NCBI RefSeq assembly: GCF_014490725.1
Contig: NZ_JACOQL010000001.1
Location: 248,001 to 312,000, forward strand
Length of the DNA stretch: 64,000 bases
From: Paracoccus amoyensis
GTDB taxonomy: Bacteria > Pseudomonadota > Alphaproteobacteria > Rhodobacterales > Rhodobacteraceae
Reading direction: 5' to 3'
The position numbers were made by a program, and so were the translations under genes. Below the pieces are notes generated by a model, which was given only the letters and a program-made list of their open reading frames with translations, was not told the origin of the DNA and made no database searches. Numbering within the stretch: position 1 is the first letter of the stretch; the number at the start of each line of letters is the position of its first letter. Below, piece by piece: positions 1 to 9,781 of this stretch.

Positions 1-22
1 TCTACCCCTGAGCTACGCCCGC
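1..22 (-). tRNA. tRNA-Gly, 5' part only (window edge)
   Basis: Read on the minus strand, these bases form a tRNA 5' end: acceptor strand GCGGGCG, then TAGCTCAG of the D arm and GGGGTAGA. The start matches alphaproteobacterial tRNA-Gly(GCC), but the anticodon lies outside the window, so the isotype is inferred from the acceptor and D-arm sequence alone. The gene is transcribed out of the window. Confidence 0.75.
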
Positions 23-181
23 ATCCGTTACCTTCGACGTTTCCGCCTTCGGTGAGCGGTGATTTATGGGACCGCGTCGGGGGGTGCAAGGGGAAAAATG
101 CGCATTCCGGCAGATTTTTTTCATGGCATTGACGACAGGCCCGTATTTACTGACTGTCAAAGGCCATCATAGGGACAGATC

Positions 182-799
182 ATGCGGCCAGCCGATCAAT
201 TGACAGCGTTCGTTTGCAAATCTCTGAATGCCGGGCACGACCGGCAGGCTATCTCAGGCGCTATGCTGCAAGCCGGATGGTCTGCCAAAGAGGTTGCAGC
301 CGCGCTGGATGGCTGGGCAGATGCTGGCAATGGCATGCCGCCGGTCCCAAGGCCAGGAAGCGTTATCCGGGCCCGCTCGGTGGTTTCTTACGGGCTTTTG
401 TTCATCTCACTGGCGATGGTGGCCTGGCATATCGTCTGGCTTGGTTTTGGCATCATCGAAGCCATTATTCCCGATCTGTCCGATTTTGGCGCCACGCCGC
501 ATGCGATGCGGTGGTCGATTGCGATGCTGATCGTGTTCGTGCCGCTGTTTCTGCTGCTTGACCGGCGACGTGACGTGCATTTGGGCAAGGAACACGTCCG
601 GCGTGCCTTGCCGGAGCGGCGGTGGTTCGCCTCGGTCAGTTTGCTTGTGGCATCGCTGGTTCTGATCGGCGATCTGGTCGCGTCGGTCTATGCGCTACTG
701 ACCGGCGACCTGACCATCCGCTTTGCCGCCAAGGCGTTTCTGGTCGCCGGCGTTGGAGCGTTGGTGATGATCTATTATCGGGGTGACATGAATGTCTGA
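182..799 (+). CDS. DUF5671-type four-helix membrane protein
   Basis: A 205-residue protein of unknown function. The N-terminus (about residues 5-48) is a short helical region with the pattern AGWSAKEVAAALDGW, as seen in front of DUF5671 domains. It is followed by four hydrophobic segments at roughly 68-95, 111-127, 149-173 and 180-198, with a basic loop LDRRRD between the second and third. An inner-membrane location is inferred. The last codons overlap the start of the next gene by 8 bases, so the two are probably co-translated. No catalytic motif is visible. Confidence 0.7.
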   Translation: MRPADQLTAFVCKSLNAGHDRQAISGAMLQAGWSAKEVAAALDGWADAGNGMPPVPRPGSVIRARSVVSYGLLFISLAMVAWHIVWLGFGIIEAIIPDLSDFGATPHAMRWSIAMLIVFVPLFLLLDRRRDVHLGKEHVRRALPERRWFASVSLLVASLVLIGDLVASVYALLTGDLTIRFAAKAFLVAGVGALVMIYYRGDMNV

Positions 800-1214
800 T
801 GGCAAACAGTCCCTCGCCGTTTGGGGCATCGCAGGCTTGGCGTTGCTGGCCATCGGTCTTGGTCTGACAATCACCGGCGGCCCGTTGCAAGGCCGCAAGG
901 AACGTCGCGACGCCGTTCGGTATGAGGACCTGATGCGTCTGGCCCAACAGGCACGTTGTTTGCATGACGCGGACCAGTTGCGGGGAACAGGGCTTGGCCC
1001 AGTCGACGCCTGTCCTGACGATGTCCGAGCCGCGGACCCCTACACGCATCAGCCGTATCAGATCACGGCAGTGGCTCCGCAGCATTTGCGCCTATGCGCA
1101 TCGTTCGAGCTGACCGAGGATGAAGCCCCGTGGGTGCGGCAATACAATCAGCAATGGCAGGGCGATTGCGTCGTGGTGGAATTGGATGAAAACGCCGTGG
1201 CGGAACCGCGTTAG
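792..1214 (+). CDS. Membrane-anchored hypothetical protein, partner of upstream gene
   Basis: A 140-residue protein with one hydrophobic segment near the N-terminus (about residues 8-28) and a soluble remainder that contains three cysteines (in ARCLHD, DACPDD and RLCASF) and ends with a strand-rich stretch around GDCVVVELDE. It overlaps the preceding DUF5671-type gene, which suggests a two-gene operon and perhaps a shared membrane complex. I do not recognise a named domain. The gene converges on the DUF4260 gene; the two 3' ends overlap by 4 bases. Confidence 0.65.
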   Translation: MSDGKQSLAVWGIAGLALLAIGLGLTITGGPLQGRKERRDAVRYEDLMRLAQQARCLHDADQLRGTGLGPVDACPDDVRAADPYTHQPYQITAVAPQHLRLCASFELTEDEAPWVRQYNQQWQGDCVVVELDENAVAEPR

Positions 1215-1576
1215 TCGCGCCCGATCCGTCCCAGATGCGTATCGCGAAAACCGGTGGGTCGCTTCAGCCCATAGCCAAGGGCGCGATCCATCCCGACATG
1301 CGCGACCCACACCATGCCAATCGGAATCAGATTGGTCATCCCGCCAAGAAGGCCGACCACCGCCAGGATGATTCCGAAACTGTAAAGATGGAACAGGTTA
1401 TAGACAAAGGCGCCCGCGCGTGATCCGGCCAGATAACCCAACATCGCAATGTCAGGTGCCAACAACGCCACAGGCCAAATCCAAACGGGCCAGCCGATCT
1501 GCGTGACGCCAGCCAGCAGCACTGCCGCGAAGAAAATCAACAGACCTTCAAGGCGCTGCCACTGGATGGTTGTCAT
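1211..1576 (-). CDS. DUF4260 family membrane protein
   Basis: A 121-residue, mostly hydrophobic protein. The C-terminal signature GYGLKRPTGFRDTHLGRIGR is the hallmark I associate with DUF4260, and the spacing of three or four hydrophobic segments (about 10-30, 32-52 and 63-90) fits. Function is unknown; an inner-membrane location is inferred. It lies 23 bases downstream of the uvrA stop on the same strand and could be read from the uvrA transcript. Confidence 0.75.
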   Translation of the reverse strand: MTTIQWQRLEGLLIFFAAVLLAGVTQIGWPVWIWPVALLAPDIAMLGYLAGSRAGAFVYNLFHLYSFGIILAVVGLLGGMTNLIPIGMVWVAHVGMDRALGYGLKRPTGFRDTHLGRIGRD

Positions 1577-1599
1577 GCTCTGCCCCCTGGAGATGTGCC

Positions 1600-4458
1600 C
1601 TAACTCGCCTTTCGCAAGCGTGTCGGCGTCAGCATCGGTTTCAGGTAATGGCCTGTATGGCTTTCTTTTACCTTGGCCACATCTTCAGGCGTTCCTGTTG
1701 CGACGATGCGACCACCGCCGTCACCACCTTCGGGGCCGATGTCGATGATCCAGTCGGCGGTTTTGATGACATCAAGGTTATGTTCGATGACCACGACGGT
1801 ATTGCCCTGATCGACCAAGGAATGCAGCACTTCCAGCAGCTTGCGGACGTCTTCGAAATGCAGGCCGGTTGTCGGTTCGTCCAGGATATACAGCGTCCGC
1901 CCGGTCGAGCGTCGCGACAGTTCCTTGGCCAGCTTGACCCGCTGCGCCTCACCACCCGACAGCGTCGTGGCCTGTTGACCGACCTTGATGTAACCAAGGC
2001 CGACCTCCATCAGCGCGTCCATCTTTTCGCGGATGGAAGGGACGGCGGTAAAAAATTGCTGCGCATCCTCGACCGTCATGTCCAGCACGTCGGCAATGCT
2101 TTTGCCCTTGAACTGAACCTCCAGCGTTTCGCGGTTGTAGCGTTTGCCCTTACAGGTTTCGCATTCGACATAAACGTCGGGCAGGAAGTGCATCTCGATC
2201 TTGATGACGCCGTCACCCTGACAGGCCTCGCAGCGCCCGCCCTTGACGTTGAAACTGAATCGCCCGGGTTTATAGCCGCGTGCCTTCGCCTCTGGCAGTC
2301 CGGCGAACCATTCCCGGATCGGGGTGAAGGCGCCGGTATAAGTCGCCGGATTTGACCGTGGCGTGCGGCCAATCGGACGCTGGTCGATGTCGATCACCTT
2401 GTCCAGATGTTCCAGCCCCTTGATCGTCTCGCATGGGGCAGGGGTCTGGCGTGCACCGTTCAGACGCATGCTGGCGGTTTTGAACAATGTTTCGATAGTC
2501 AACGTGGATTTTCCGCCACCGGACACGCCGCTGACGCAAACGAATTCGCCCAGCGGATATTCCGCCGTGACGTTCTTCAGGTTGTTGCCGGTCGCACCGA
2601 CGACCACGACCTTCTTGCCGTTGCCTTTGCGACGTTCGGCAGGGACAGCGATTTCGCGCGTTCCGGCCAGATATTGTCCGGTCAGACTGGCGGGATCGGC
2701 GGCGATTTCCTCGGGGGTGCCCTTGGCCACGATGGTGCCGCCATGCACGCCCGCGCCCGGCCCCATGTCAAAGACATAATCGGCATGACGGATCGCGTCT
2801 TCGTCATGTTCGACCACGATGACCGAATTACCCTGATCGCGTAAGCCCTTCAGCGTGGTCAGCAGGCGGTCATTGTCGCGCTGATGCAGGCCGATGCTGG
2901 GTTCGTCCAGAACATACAGAACGCCCGTCAAACCGCTGCCGATCTGACTGGCCAGCCTGATCCGCTGGCTTTCACCGCCAGACAGGGTGCCCGCCGCGCG
3001 TGACAGCGTCAGATAGTCCAGGCCGACATTCACAAGAAAACCAAGGCGTTCGCGGATTTCCTTGACAATCGCAACGGCGATTTCGTTCTTTTGCTTGGAC
3101 AGGTGGTTGGGCGCGTCATTGATCCAGTCCAGCGCATCGCGGATGGACAGTTCTGTCACCTGACCGATGTGATTGTTGGCAATCTTGACGGCCAGCGCCT
3201 CGGGGCGCAGGCGATAGCCGTGGCAGGCGCCGCAGGGGCGGTTGTTCTGATATTTCTCGAACTCTTCGCGGACCCAGGCTGAATCGCTTTCGCGCAGGCG
3301 GCGTTCCATATTCGGGATCACGCCCTCAAAGACGCGGCTGACTTCATAGACACGCCCGGCGTCATCAAAGCGGAACTTGATCTGTTCTTCACCCGAACCA
3401 TAAAGGAAAAGCTGTTTGATCTTTTCCGGAAGGTCTTTCCACGGGGTTTTCTTGTCGAACCCGTAATGCTTGGCCAATGCATTGATCGTTTGCGTCAGAT
3501 AGGCGGATTTCGATTTGGCCCATGGCGCAATCGCGCCCTTGTCAATGGACAGCGCTGAATCCGGCACGATCAGGCGTTCGTCAAAGAACAGCTCTGCCCC
3601 AAGGCCATCGCAGACCGGGCAGGCACCCAAAGGCGCGTTGAAGGAAAACAGGCGCGGTTCGATGTCGGGGATGGTGAAGCCACTGACCGGGCAGGCAAAA
3701 TTTTCGCTGAAGGTGATGCGTTCGGCATCCCCCTCGGCCGGGGCCGTTTCCAGGATGGCGATGCCATCGGCCAGATCCAGCGCCGTGCGCAGCGAATCCG
3801 CCAGACGGGTTTCCAGGCCTTCACGCACGACAATCCGGTCAACGACCACGTCGATATCGTGGCGGAATTTCTTGTCCAACGTGGGCGGTTCGTCCAGTTC
3901 ATAAAATTCGCCATCAACCTTGACGCGCTGGAAGCCTTGCTTCCTAAGCTCAAGAAATTCCTTCTTATATTCGCCCTTCCGGTCGCGCACGATGGGCGCC
4001 AGAAGATAGGCCCGCATGCCTTCTTCCATCGCCATGATCCGGTCGACCATGTCCTGAACCTGCTGCGCCTCGATCGGCAGGCCGGTGGCGGGGCTGTAGG
4101 GCGTGCCTGCGCGGGCAAAGATCAGGCGCAGATAGTCGTAAATCTCGGTCACGGTGCCCACGGTCGAGCGCGGGTTTTTTGACGTGGTCTTTTGTTCGAT
4201 ACTGATCGCCGGGGACAGGCCGCTGATATGGTCGACGTCTGGCTTTCCCATCATATCAAGGAATTGCCGCGCATAGGCCGACAGGCTTTCGACATAACGT
4301 CGCTGCCCTTCGGCATAGATCGTGTCAAAGGCCATGCTGGATTTGCCGCTGCCCGATAGTCCCGTGATGACCACGAACCGATCGCGCGGAATGTCCATAT
4401 CCACGCCTTTGAGATTATGCTCGCGCGCACCGCGCACTTCGATGAACTTCTGTTCCAT
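1600..4458 (-). CDS. uvrA: UvrABC excinuclease subunit A
   Basis: UvrA (952 aa) is the damage-sensing ATPase of nucleotide excision repair; it loads UvrB on damaged DNA. The protein opens with [16 protein letters not shown] and has the duplicated ABC layout: Walker [10 protein letters not shown] near the start, signature [12 protein letters not shown] with a Walker B region ending LDEP, a second Walker [10 protein letters not shown], and a second signature [12 protein letters not shown]. Zinc-finger cysteine pairs are present ([24 protein letters not shown]). The ATG at 4458 fits the conserved N-terminus; an upstream in-frame start would add 24 non-conserved residues. A LexA-type box lies 67 bases upstream, so SOS control is likely. 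Confidence 0.95.
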   Translation of the reverse strand: MEQKFIEVRGAREHNLKGVDMDIPRDRFVVITGLSGSGKSSMAFDTIYAEGQRRYVESLSAYARQFLDMMGKPDVDHISGLSPAISIEQKTTSKNPRSTVGTVTEIYDYLRLIFARAGTPYSPATGLPIEAQQVQDMVDRIMAMEEGMRAYLLAPIVRDRKGEYKKEFLELRKQGFQRVKVDGEFYELDEPPTLDKKFRHDIDVVVDRIVVREGLETRLADSLRTALDLADGIAILETAPAEGDAERITFSENFACPVSGFTIPDIEPRLFSFNAPLGACPVCDGLGAELFFDERLIVPDSALSIDKGAIAPWAKSKSAYLTQTINALAKHYGFDKKTPWKDLPEKIKQLFLYGSGEEQIKFRFDDAGRVYEVSRVFEGVIPNMERRLRESDSAWVREEFEKYQNNRPCGACHGYRLRPEALAVKIANNHIGQVTELSIRDALDWINDAPNHLSKQKNEIAVAIVKEIRERLGFLVNVGLDYLTLSRAAGTLSGGESQRIRLASQIGSGLTGVLYVLDEPSIGLHQRDNDRLLTTLKGLRDQGNSVIVVEHDEDAIRHADYVFDMGPGAGVHGGTIVAKGTPEEIAADPASLTGQYLAGTREIAVPAERRKGNGKKVVVVGATGNNLKNVTAEYPLGEFVCVSGVSGGGKSTLTIETLFKTASMRLNGARQTPAPCETIKGLEHLDKVIDIDQRPIGRTPRSNPATYTGAFTPIREWFAGLPEAKARGYKPGRFSFNVKGGRCEACQGDGVIKIEMHFLPDVYVECETCKGKRYNRETLEVQFKGKSIADVLDMTVEDAQQFFTAVPSIREKMDALMEVGLGYIKVGQQATTLSGGEAQRVKLAKELSRRSTGRTLYILDEPTTGLHFEDVRKLLEVLHSLVDQGNTVVVIEHNLDVIKTADWIIDIGPEGGDGGGRIVATGTPEDVAKVKESHTGHYLKPMLTPTRLRKAS

Positions 4459-4524
4459 AGGCGTGCCTTTACCGACCAAGCGCATCACATAATAAGAGAA
4501 GCTGAAAAAGCAACCGTCGGATGG

Positions 4525-4539
4525 GAACATAAAGCGAAC
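4525..4539. promoter_or_regulatory. LexA (SOS) box upstream of uvrA
   Basis: GAAC-ATAAAGC-GAAC, a perfect match to the alphaproteobacterial LexA operator GAAC-N7-GAAC (GTTC-N7-GTTC on the other strand). It is placed 67-81 bases before the uvrA start codon, as expected for SOS-induced uvrA. The match is seen directly; LexA binding is inferred. Confidence 0.75.
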
Positions 4540-4711
4540 AATAGTTCAAGTGACAGATTGGAAGCGGCCACTGACCAATCCTCGCGCAGGTTTCAATATG
4601 ACTGGATGGTCCTGCACCGCAAATGCCGTCAGCAAGAAATGCACATTGTCTGGATGTCGGCCAGCTCTCTGACCTTGGGTCAATTTATGACATTCCGGTA
4701 AATCGTTATGC

Positions 4712-4739
4712 TTGCGCTGCGGTGCAGCATCGCTAACAT
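4712..4739 (+). promoter_or_regulatory. Candidate pyc promoter
   Basis: TTGCGC, 16 bases, TAACAT. Spacing and position are reasonable for a vegetative promoter of pyc, but both boxes are imperfect. A start here would begin the transcript inside the palindrome at 4741-4756, so either this promoter or that hairpin is likely the functional element, not both. Confidence 0.3.
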
Positions 4740-4764
4740 GCCCTCGAAATCGAGGGAGACAGCC

Positions 4765-7700
4765 ATGTTTCAGAAAATCCTGATTGCCAACCGGGGTGAA
4801 ATCGCCATCCGCATCATGCGTGCTGCGAACGAGCTTGGGAAGCGGACGGTCGCTGTCTATGCCGAGGAAGACAAGCTTGGCCTGCACCGTTTCAAGGCTG
4901 ACGAGGCATATCGGATTGGTGAGGGGCTTGGGCCGGTCGCGGCCTATCTGTCGATCCCGGAAATTATCCGTGTCGCCAAGGAAAGCAACGCGGACGCGAT
5001 CCACCCCGGCTATGGCCTGCTGTCGGAAAACCCCGATTTCGTGGATGCCTGTGCCAAAGCCGGGATCACCTTCATCGGTCCCAAGGCCGACACGATGCGC
5101 GCCCTTGGCGACAAGGCCAGCGCGCGTAAGGTGGCGATTGCGGCGGGTGTCCCGGTGATCCCCGCGACCGAAGTTTTGGGCGATGATTTCGACGCCATCA
5201 AGGCCGAGGCCGCCGAAATCGGCTATCCGCTGATGCTCAAGGCCTCATGGGGCGGCGGCGGTCGCGGCATGCGCCCGATCAATGGCCCCGAGGAGCTGGT
5301 CGAAAAGGTCCGCGAGGGCCGGCGTGAAGCCGAAGCCGCCTTTGGCAATGGCGAAGGCTATCTGGAAAAGATGATCCTGCGCGCCCGCCATGTCGAGGTG
5401 CAGTTGCTGGGCGATACGCATGGCGGTCTGTATCATCTTTATGAACGCGATTGCACGGTGCAGCGCCGCAACCAGAAGGTCGTCGAACGCGCGCCCGCAC
5501 CCTATCTGACCGATGCGCAACGGGCCGAAGTTTGCGGACTGGCGCTGAAGATCGGGCAGGCCGTCGGCTATCAGAATGCCGGCACGGTCGAATTCCTGAT
5601 GGATATGGACAGCCAGGAATTCTACTTCATCGAGGTGAACCCCCGTGTGCAGGTGGAACATACCGTGACCGAGGAAGTCACCGGCATCGATATCGTGCAG
5701 GCGCAGATCAAGATCGCCGAAGGCGCGACCTTGGCCGAAGCAACGGGCACTGCATCGCAGGCCGATATCACCTTGTCCGGTCACGCCGTTCAGTGTCGGG
5801 TGACGACGGAAGATCCGCAGAACAATTTCATCCCCGACTATGGCCGGATCACGGCCTATCGCAGCGCCACCGGCATGGGGATTCGTCTGGACGGCGGCAC
5901 CGCCTATTCCGGCGGCGTCATCACTCGCTACTATGATTCCCTGCTGGTCAAGGTGACGGCTTGGGCGCAGACGCCGGAACAGGCGATCAAGCGGATGGAT
6001 CGCGCCTTGCGGGAATTCCGGGTGCGTGGGGTTTCCACGAATATCGATTTCGTCATCAATCTGCTGAAACATCCGACCTTCCTTGATGACACCTATACCA
6101 CCAAGTTCATCGACACGACGCCGGATCTGTTCAGCTTCAAGAAGCGTCAGGACCGCGCGACCAAGATCCTGACCTATCTGGCGGATATCAGCGTGAACGG
6201 CCATCCAGAAACGGCTGGCCGCGTTCTGCCGCCCGCACAGGCGCGACTGCCCGTGCCGCCAGCACCCTTGGCCGATCCTGCGCCCGGCACCCGGCAATTG
6301 CTGGATGAAAAGGGCGCGCAGGCGGTGGCCGATTGGCTGGCCGGGCAGTCGCAGCTGTTGATTACCGATACCACAATGCGCGACGGGCATCAGTCGCTGT
6401 TGGCGACGCGGATGCGCAGTATCGACATGATCCGGGTCGCACCCAGCTATGCCGCGAATTTGCCACAACTGTTCAGCGTGGAATGTTGGGGCGGGGCGAC
6501 GTTCGACGTGGCCTATCGCTTCCTTCAGGAATGTCCGTGGCAGCGTTTGCGCGATATTCGCAGCCATATGCCGAACCTGATGACGCAGATGCTGCTGCGG
6601 GCCTCGAACGGCGTGGGCTACACCAATTATCCCGATAACGTGGTGGAGTCCTTCGTCAAACAGGCGGCCGAAACGGGCGTCGATGTGTTCCGCGTGTTCG
6701 ACAGCCTGAACTGGGTCGAAAACATGCGCGTCGCCATGGATGCAGTGATTGATACCGGCAAGATTTGCGAAGGCACCGTTTGCTATACCGGCGACATGCT
6801 GGACCCTGACCGATCGAAATATGACCTGAAATATTACGTCGGCATGGCCAAGGAATTGCGCGATGCCGGGGCGCATATTCTGGGCCTGAAGGATATGGCG
6901 GGCCTGCTGAAACCCGGTGCCGCCAGCCAGTTGATCCGGGCGTTGAAGGAAGAGGTTGGCTTGCCCGTCCATTTCCACACCCATGACACCAGCGGCATGG
7001 GCGGGGCCACGATCCTTGCCGCGTCTGCGGCCGGCGTCGATGTTGTCGATTGTGCGATGGACGCGCTGTCGGGCAATACCAGCCAGCCCACGATGGGCAG
7101 CATTGTCGAAGCCCTGACCGGAACCGACCGCGATACAGGGTTGGATATCGGGGCAATCCGCCAGATCTCGAACTATTGGGAACGGGTGCGCGAAAACTAT
7201 GCGGCCTTCGAATCCGGCCTGCAGGCCCCCGCGTCCGAGGTTTATCTGCACGAAATGCCGGGCGGTCAGTTCACCAACCTCAAGGCGCAGGCGCGTTCCA
7301 TGGGTCTGGAAGATCGCTGGCACGAAGTCGCGCAGGCCTATGCCGATGTGAACCGGATGTTTGGCGATATCGTCAAGGTGACGCCGTCATCCAAGGTTGT
7401 GGGGGATATGGCGCTGATGATGGTGGCGCAGAACCTGACACCTGCACAGGTGACCGATCCTGCGGTTGATGTCAGCTTTCCCGACTCGGTGGTCGATATG
7501 ATGCGCGGCAATCTGGGCCAGCCGCCGGGTGGTTGGCCCGAAGCTCTGCAAAAGAAGATCCTGAAGGGCGAAACGCCCCTGACCGATCGGCCCGGCGCCC
7601 ATCTGGAACCCGTCGATCTAGAGGCAGCACGTGCCCGCCTGTCAGAAGAATTGGGCGGCAAGGCGATCGATAATGAAGACCTGAACGGCTACCTGATGTA

Positions 7701-8199
7701 TCCCAAGGTCTTTACCGACTACATGTCGCGGCACGAAATCTATGGTCCGGTTCGCACCCTGCCGACGCGCAATTTCTTCTATGGGATGGAGCCGGGGCAG
7801 GAAATCTCGGTCGAGATCGATCCGGGCAAGACGCTGGAAATTCGTCTGCAAACCTTGGGCGAGACCGACGATCAGGGTGATATCAAGGTGTTTTTTGAAC
7901 TGAACGGGCAGCCGCGCAGCGTCCGTGTGCCCAACCGCAAGGCAACAGGCGCCGTAGCCGCGCGTCCCAAGGCTGACCTTGCAAATGCCGGTCATATTGG
8001 TGCGCCGATGCCGGGTGTCGTCGCCTCGGTCGCGGTGGCGGCAGGGCAGGCGGTGAAACAAGGTGACCTGATCCTGACCATCGAAGCAATGAAGATGGAA
8101 ACCGGCCTGCATGCCGACCGTGACGGGACGATCAAGGCTGTTCATGTCATCCCCGGGGCGCAGATCGACGCCAAGGATCTGCTGATCGAAATTGAATAG
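4765..8199 (+). CDS. pyc: Pyruvate carboxylase
   Basis: Biotin-dependent carboxylation of pyruvate to oxaloacetate, an anaplerotic cytosolic enzyme. At 1144 aa it is the full single-chain form. In order: biotin carboxylase with ATP-grasp fold (about 1-450, starting KILIANRGEIAIRI, with the motif EVNPRVQVEHTVTE), pyruvate carboxyltransferase (about 530-800, DTTMRDGHQSLLATRMR and the metal-site stretch HFHTHDTSG), conserved carboxylase region, and C-terminal biotinyl domain with EAMKMET; the biotinylated lysine is K1110. The ATG at 4765 has GAGGGAGA just upstream and matches the conserved N-terminus, whereas the longer frame from 4708 adds unrelated residues. A terminator follows. Confidence 0.96.
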   Translation: MFQKILIANRGEIAIRIMRAANELGKRTVAVYAEEDKLGLHRFKADEAYRIGEGLGPVAAYLSIPEIIRVAKESNADAIHPGYGLLSENPDFVDACAKAGITFIGPKADTMRALGDKASARKVAIAAGVPVIPATEVLGDDFDAIKAEAAEIGYPLMLKASWGGGGRGMRPINGPEELVEKVREGRREAEAAFGNGEGYLEKMILRARHVEVQLLGDTHGGLYHLYERDCTVQRRNQKVVERAPAPYLTDAQRAEVCGLALKIGQAVGYQNAGTVEFLMDMDSQEFYFIEVNPRVQVEHTVTEEVTGIDIVQAQIKIAEGATLAEATGTASQADITLSGHAVQCRVTTEDPQNNFIPDYGRITAYRSATGMGIRLDGGTAYSGGVITRYYDSLLVKVTAWAQTPEQAIKRMDRALREFRVRGVSTNIDFVINLLKHPTFLDDTYTTKFIDTTPDLFSFKKRQDRATKILTYLADISVNGHPETAGRVLPPAQARLPVPPAPLADPAPGTRQLLDEKGAQAVADWLAGQSQLLITDTTMRDGHQSLLATRMRSIDMIRVAPSYAANLPQLFSVECWGGATFDVAYRFLQECPWQRLRDIRSHMPNLMTQMLLRASNGVGYTNYPDNVVESFVKQAAETGVDVFRVFDSLNWVENMRVAMDAVIDTGKICEGTVCYTGDMLDPDRSKYDLKYYVGMAKELRDAGAHILGLKDMAGLLKPGAASQLIRALKEEVGLPVHFHTHDTSGMGGATILAASAAGVDVVDCAMDALSGNTSQPTMGSIVEALTGTDRDTGLDIGAIRQISNYWERVRENYAAFESGLQAPASEVYLHEMPGGQFTNLKAQARSMGLEDRWHEVAQAYADVNRMFGDIVKVTPSSKVVGDMALMMVAQNLTPAQVTDPAVDVSFPDSVVDMMRGNLGQPPGGWPEALQKKILKGETPLTDRPGAHLEPVDLEAARARLSEELGGKAIDNEDLNGYLMYPKVFTDYMSRHEIYGPVRTLPTRNFFYGMEPGQEISVEIDPGKTLEIRLQTLGETDDQGDIKVFFELNGQPRSVRVPNRKATGAVAARPKADLANAGHIGAPMPGVVASVAVAAGQAVKQGDLILTIEAMKMETGLHADRDGTIKAVHVIPGAQIDAKDLLIEIE

Positions 8200-8225
8200 G
8201 CGTCTCTGACGCGATGAAAATTGGG

Positions 8226-8252
8226 GCGGTCCGGCATTCGGGCCGCTTTTTT
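8226..8252 (+). terminator. Rho-independent terminator after pyc
   Basis: An 8-base stem GCGGTCCG / CGGGCCGC (one G-T pair), loop GCATT, followed by six T. It lies 27 bases after the pyc stop codon. Confidence 0.85.
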
Positions 8253-8343
8253 CATTCGAATGGTTAGGAAGATTCCCGCTGACGTGCTGGTAATGCGGGA
8301 AATCCTGACTATTTCACCCATGCAGATAACAAGCCGAGGCAGA

Positions 8344-9780
8344 ATGAGCAGTCAGCAAAAGATCGACCGACTGGGGCCGATCCTTCATTTTCGTGGTGGT
8401 GACGAAAGCAAGATCCGCGTGGCTGCAATGATCGTCTCGCCAGAAACGGCGCCGCCGCCTGCAAATATAACGGTGCGTTCCGGCCAAATCGCGCCGCTGT
8501 TGATCGCGACGGTCGCGGGCTTGAACTTCTGGCGTCACGATTTCACGATGGCGGCGGATGAGGGGGGCTATCGCCTTGGCGAAGCCTGGTATCCCGTTGT
8601 CACTGACCTGACCGGCGATATGCGGATCGCGTTCGTGTCCTGCAATGGCGAAGAGAACGGCGATCTGAACCGCGATTCGGCCGAGCGGAATATCATGTGG
8701 GCGCGTCTGGCAGATGAACATTCGGTGTCGCCATTTGCATTGCTGCTGCAGGGCGGCGATCAGATTTACGCGGATGAGGCGACAAAGGATCATCCGCTGA
8801 GCGAGGATTGGCCCGAATTCGCACCGGAAAACCCTGACCCACAGGCTTTGGCCAGTTTGACCCGACATTTGCAGGAACGCTTTGCCGACCGGTATATGCA
8901 GATCTTGTCGGCGCATGTATGTGCGGGCATCTTTGCGACGATTCCGTCGCTGTCCATCTGGGACGACCACGATATTTGCGATGGTTGGGGGTCGCTGCCA
9001 GAACATCTGATCAAGTCGGAGGTGGGGCAAGCGGTGTTTTCGGTTGCCCGTCAGATGTATCTGCTGTTTCAGCAAGGGGCGACGGATGCCGATATTCCGG
9101 CGCTGTTCTGGGATCCGACCGGCCGCAATCTGGGGTGGCAGCGCGACTTTCCCGGCGTGACGATTTTTGCACCCGACCTGCGGTCCGAGCGTGACCGCGA
9201 CGACATCATGGGACCGGCCGGCTGGCGGGCAATGGATGCGTTGCAGCCCAAAGGTGCGCATACGATCATGGTGTCCAGCGTGCCGCTGTTGGGACCGCGG
9301 CTTTCGCTGCTGGAAACGGTAATGCTGGCGATCCCGCGGATGCAGCATTACGAAGACGACCTGCGTGATCAGTGGCAAAGCCATTCGCATCGCGACGAAT
9401 GGCGGCGGATGCTGAAGCAGGTTTTGCGGCTGCGCGAAAGCGGTCCGGTGACGGTGGTGTCCGGGGAAATCCATCTGGCCACACGGGCTGTCATGGGACC
9501 GCAAAATACGGTTATAAATCAACTAGTTGCATCGGGCATTTCGCACCGCGCACCGCCCAGCTCATATGCCCTTTGTCTGGGGCTGTTCGCAGGTCTGGGC
9601 GAGGCGCCATTGCTAGGACATCCCATTCGGATCAAGCAGTTGCCGGGTCAGAAGCATCGTTATGTGGCGCAGCGAAACTACCTGACGATGCAGCGCCGGA
9701 AAGGGCACTGGACCGCCAAATGGCATCTTGAGGAAAGCGGCGTCACCCCCGCCCTGGCCTTGGATGATGAACGCGTTTGA
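8344..9780 (+). CDS. PhoD-like metallophosphatase
   Basis: A 478-residue protein with the metal-ligand blocks of the PhoD-type calcineurin-like phosphatases: FVSCNGE, LLLQGGDQIYADE, IWDDHDICDGWG and VVSGEIHLAT. This suggests a phosphomonoesterase or phosphodiesterase; the substrate is unknown. The N-terminal 95 residues look like a beta-rich substrate or accessory region rather than a Tat signal, so a cytoplasmic location is more likely than the secreted form of classical PhoD. The ATG at 8344 is preceded by GAGG at a suitable distance; earlier in-frame starts run through the pyc terminator. It converges on thiF with a one-base gap. Confidence 0.75.
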   Translation: MSSQQKIDRLGPILHFRGGDESKIRVAAMIVSPETAPPPANITVRSGQIAPLLIATVAGLNFWRHDFTMAADEGGYRLGEAWYPVVTDLTGDMRIAFVSCNGEENGDLNRDSAERNIMWARLADEHSVSPFALLLQGGDQIYADEATKDHPLSEDWPEFAPENPDPQALASLTRHLQERFADRYMQILSAHVCAGIFATIPSLSIWDDHDICDGWGSLPEHLIKSEVGQAVFSVARQMYLLFQQGATDADIPALFWDPTGRNLGWQRDFPGVTIFAPDLRSERDRDDIMGPAGWRAMDALQPKGAHTIMVSSVPLLGPRLSLLETVMLAIPRMQHYEDDLRDQWQSHSHRDEWRRMLKQVLRLRESGPVTVVSGEIHLATRAVMGPQNTVINQLVASGISHRAPPSSYALCLGLFAGLGEAPLLGHPIRIKQLPGQKHRYVAQRNYLTMQRRKGHWTAKWHLEESGVTPALALDDERV

Positions 9781-9781
9781 A

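Larger units (their letters stand above)
4459..4764. other. Divergent uvrA/pyc intergenic region
   Basis: A 306-base gap between the starts of uvrA (minus) and pyc (plus). It contains the SOS box next to uvrA, a possible pyc promoter (TTGCGC-N16-TAACAT at 4712-4739) and a palindrome over the pyc ribosome binding site. Open frames across the gap continue poorly and lack a convincing start, so I call no gene here. Confidence 0.6.

Noticed and set aside
5245..7323. A 692-codon open frame antisense to pyc
   Set aside because: Shadow of the strongly biased codon use in pyc; no motif, no start signal.
8314..9522. A 402-codon antisense frame in the PhoD-like gene
   Set aside because: Composition is typical of reverse-strand reading and no family motif appears; the plus-strand gene has clear metallophosphatase motifs.
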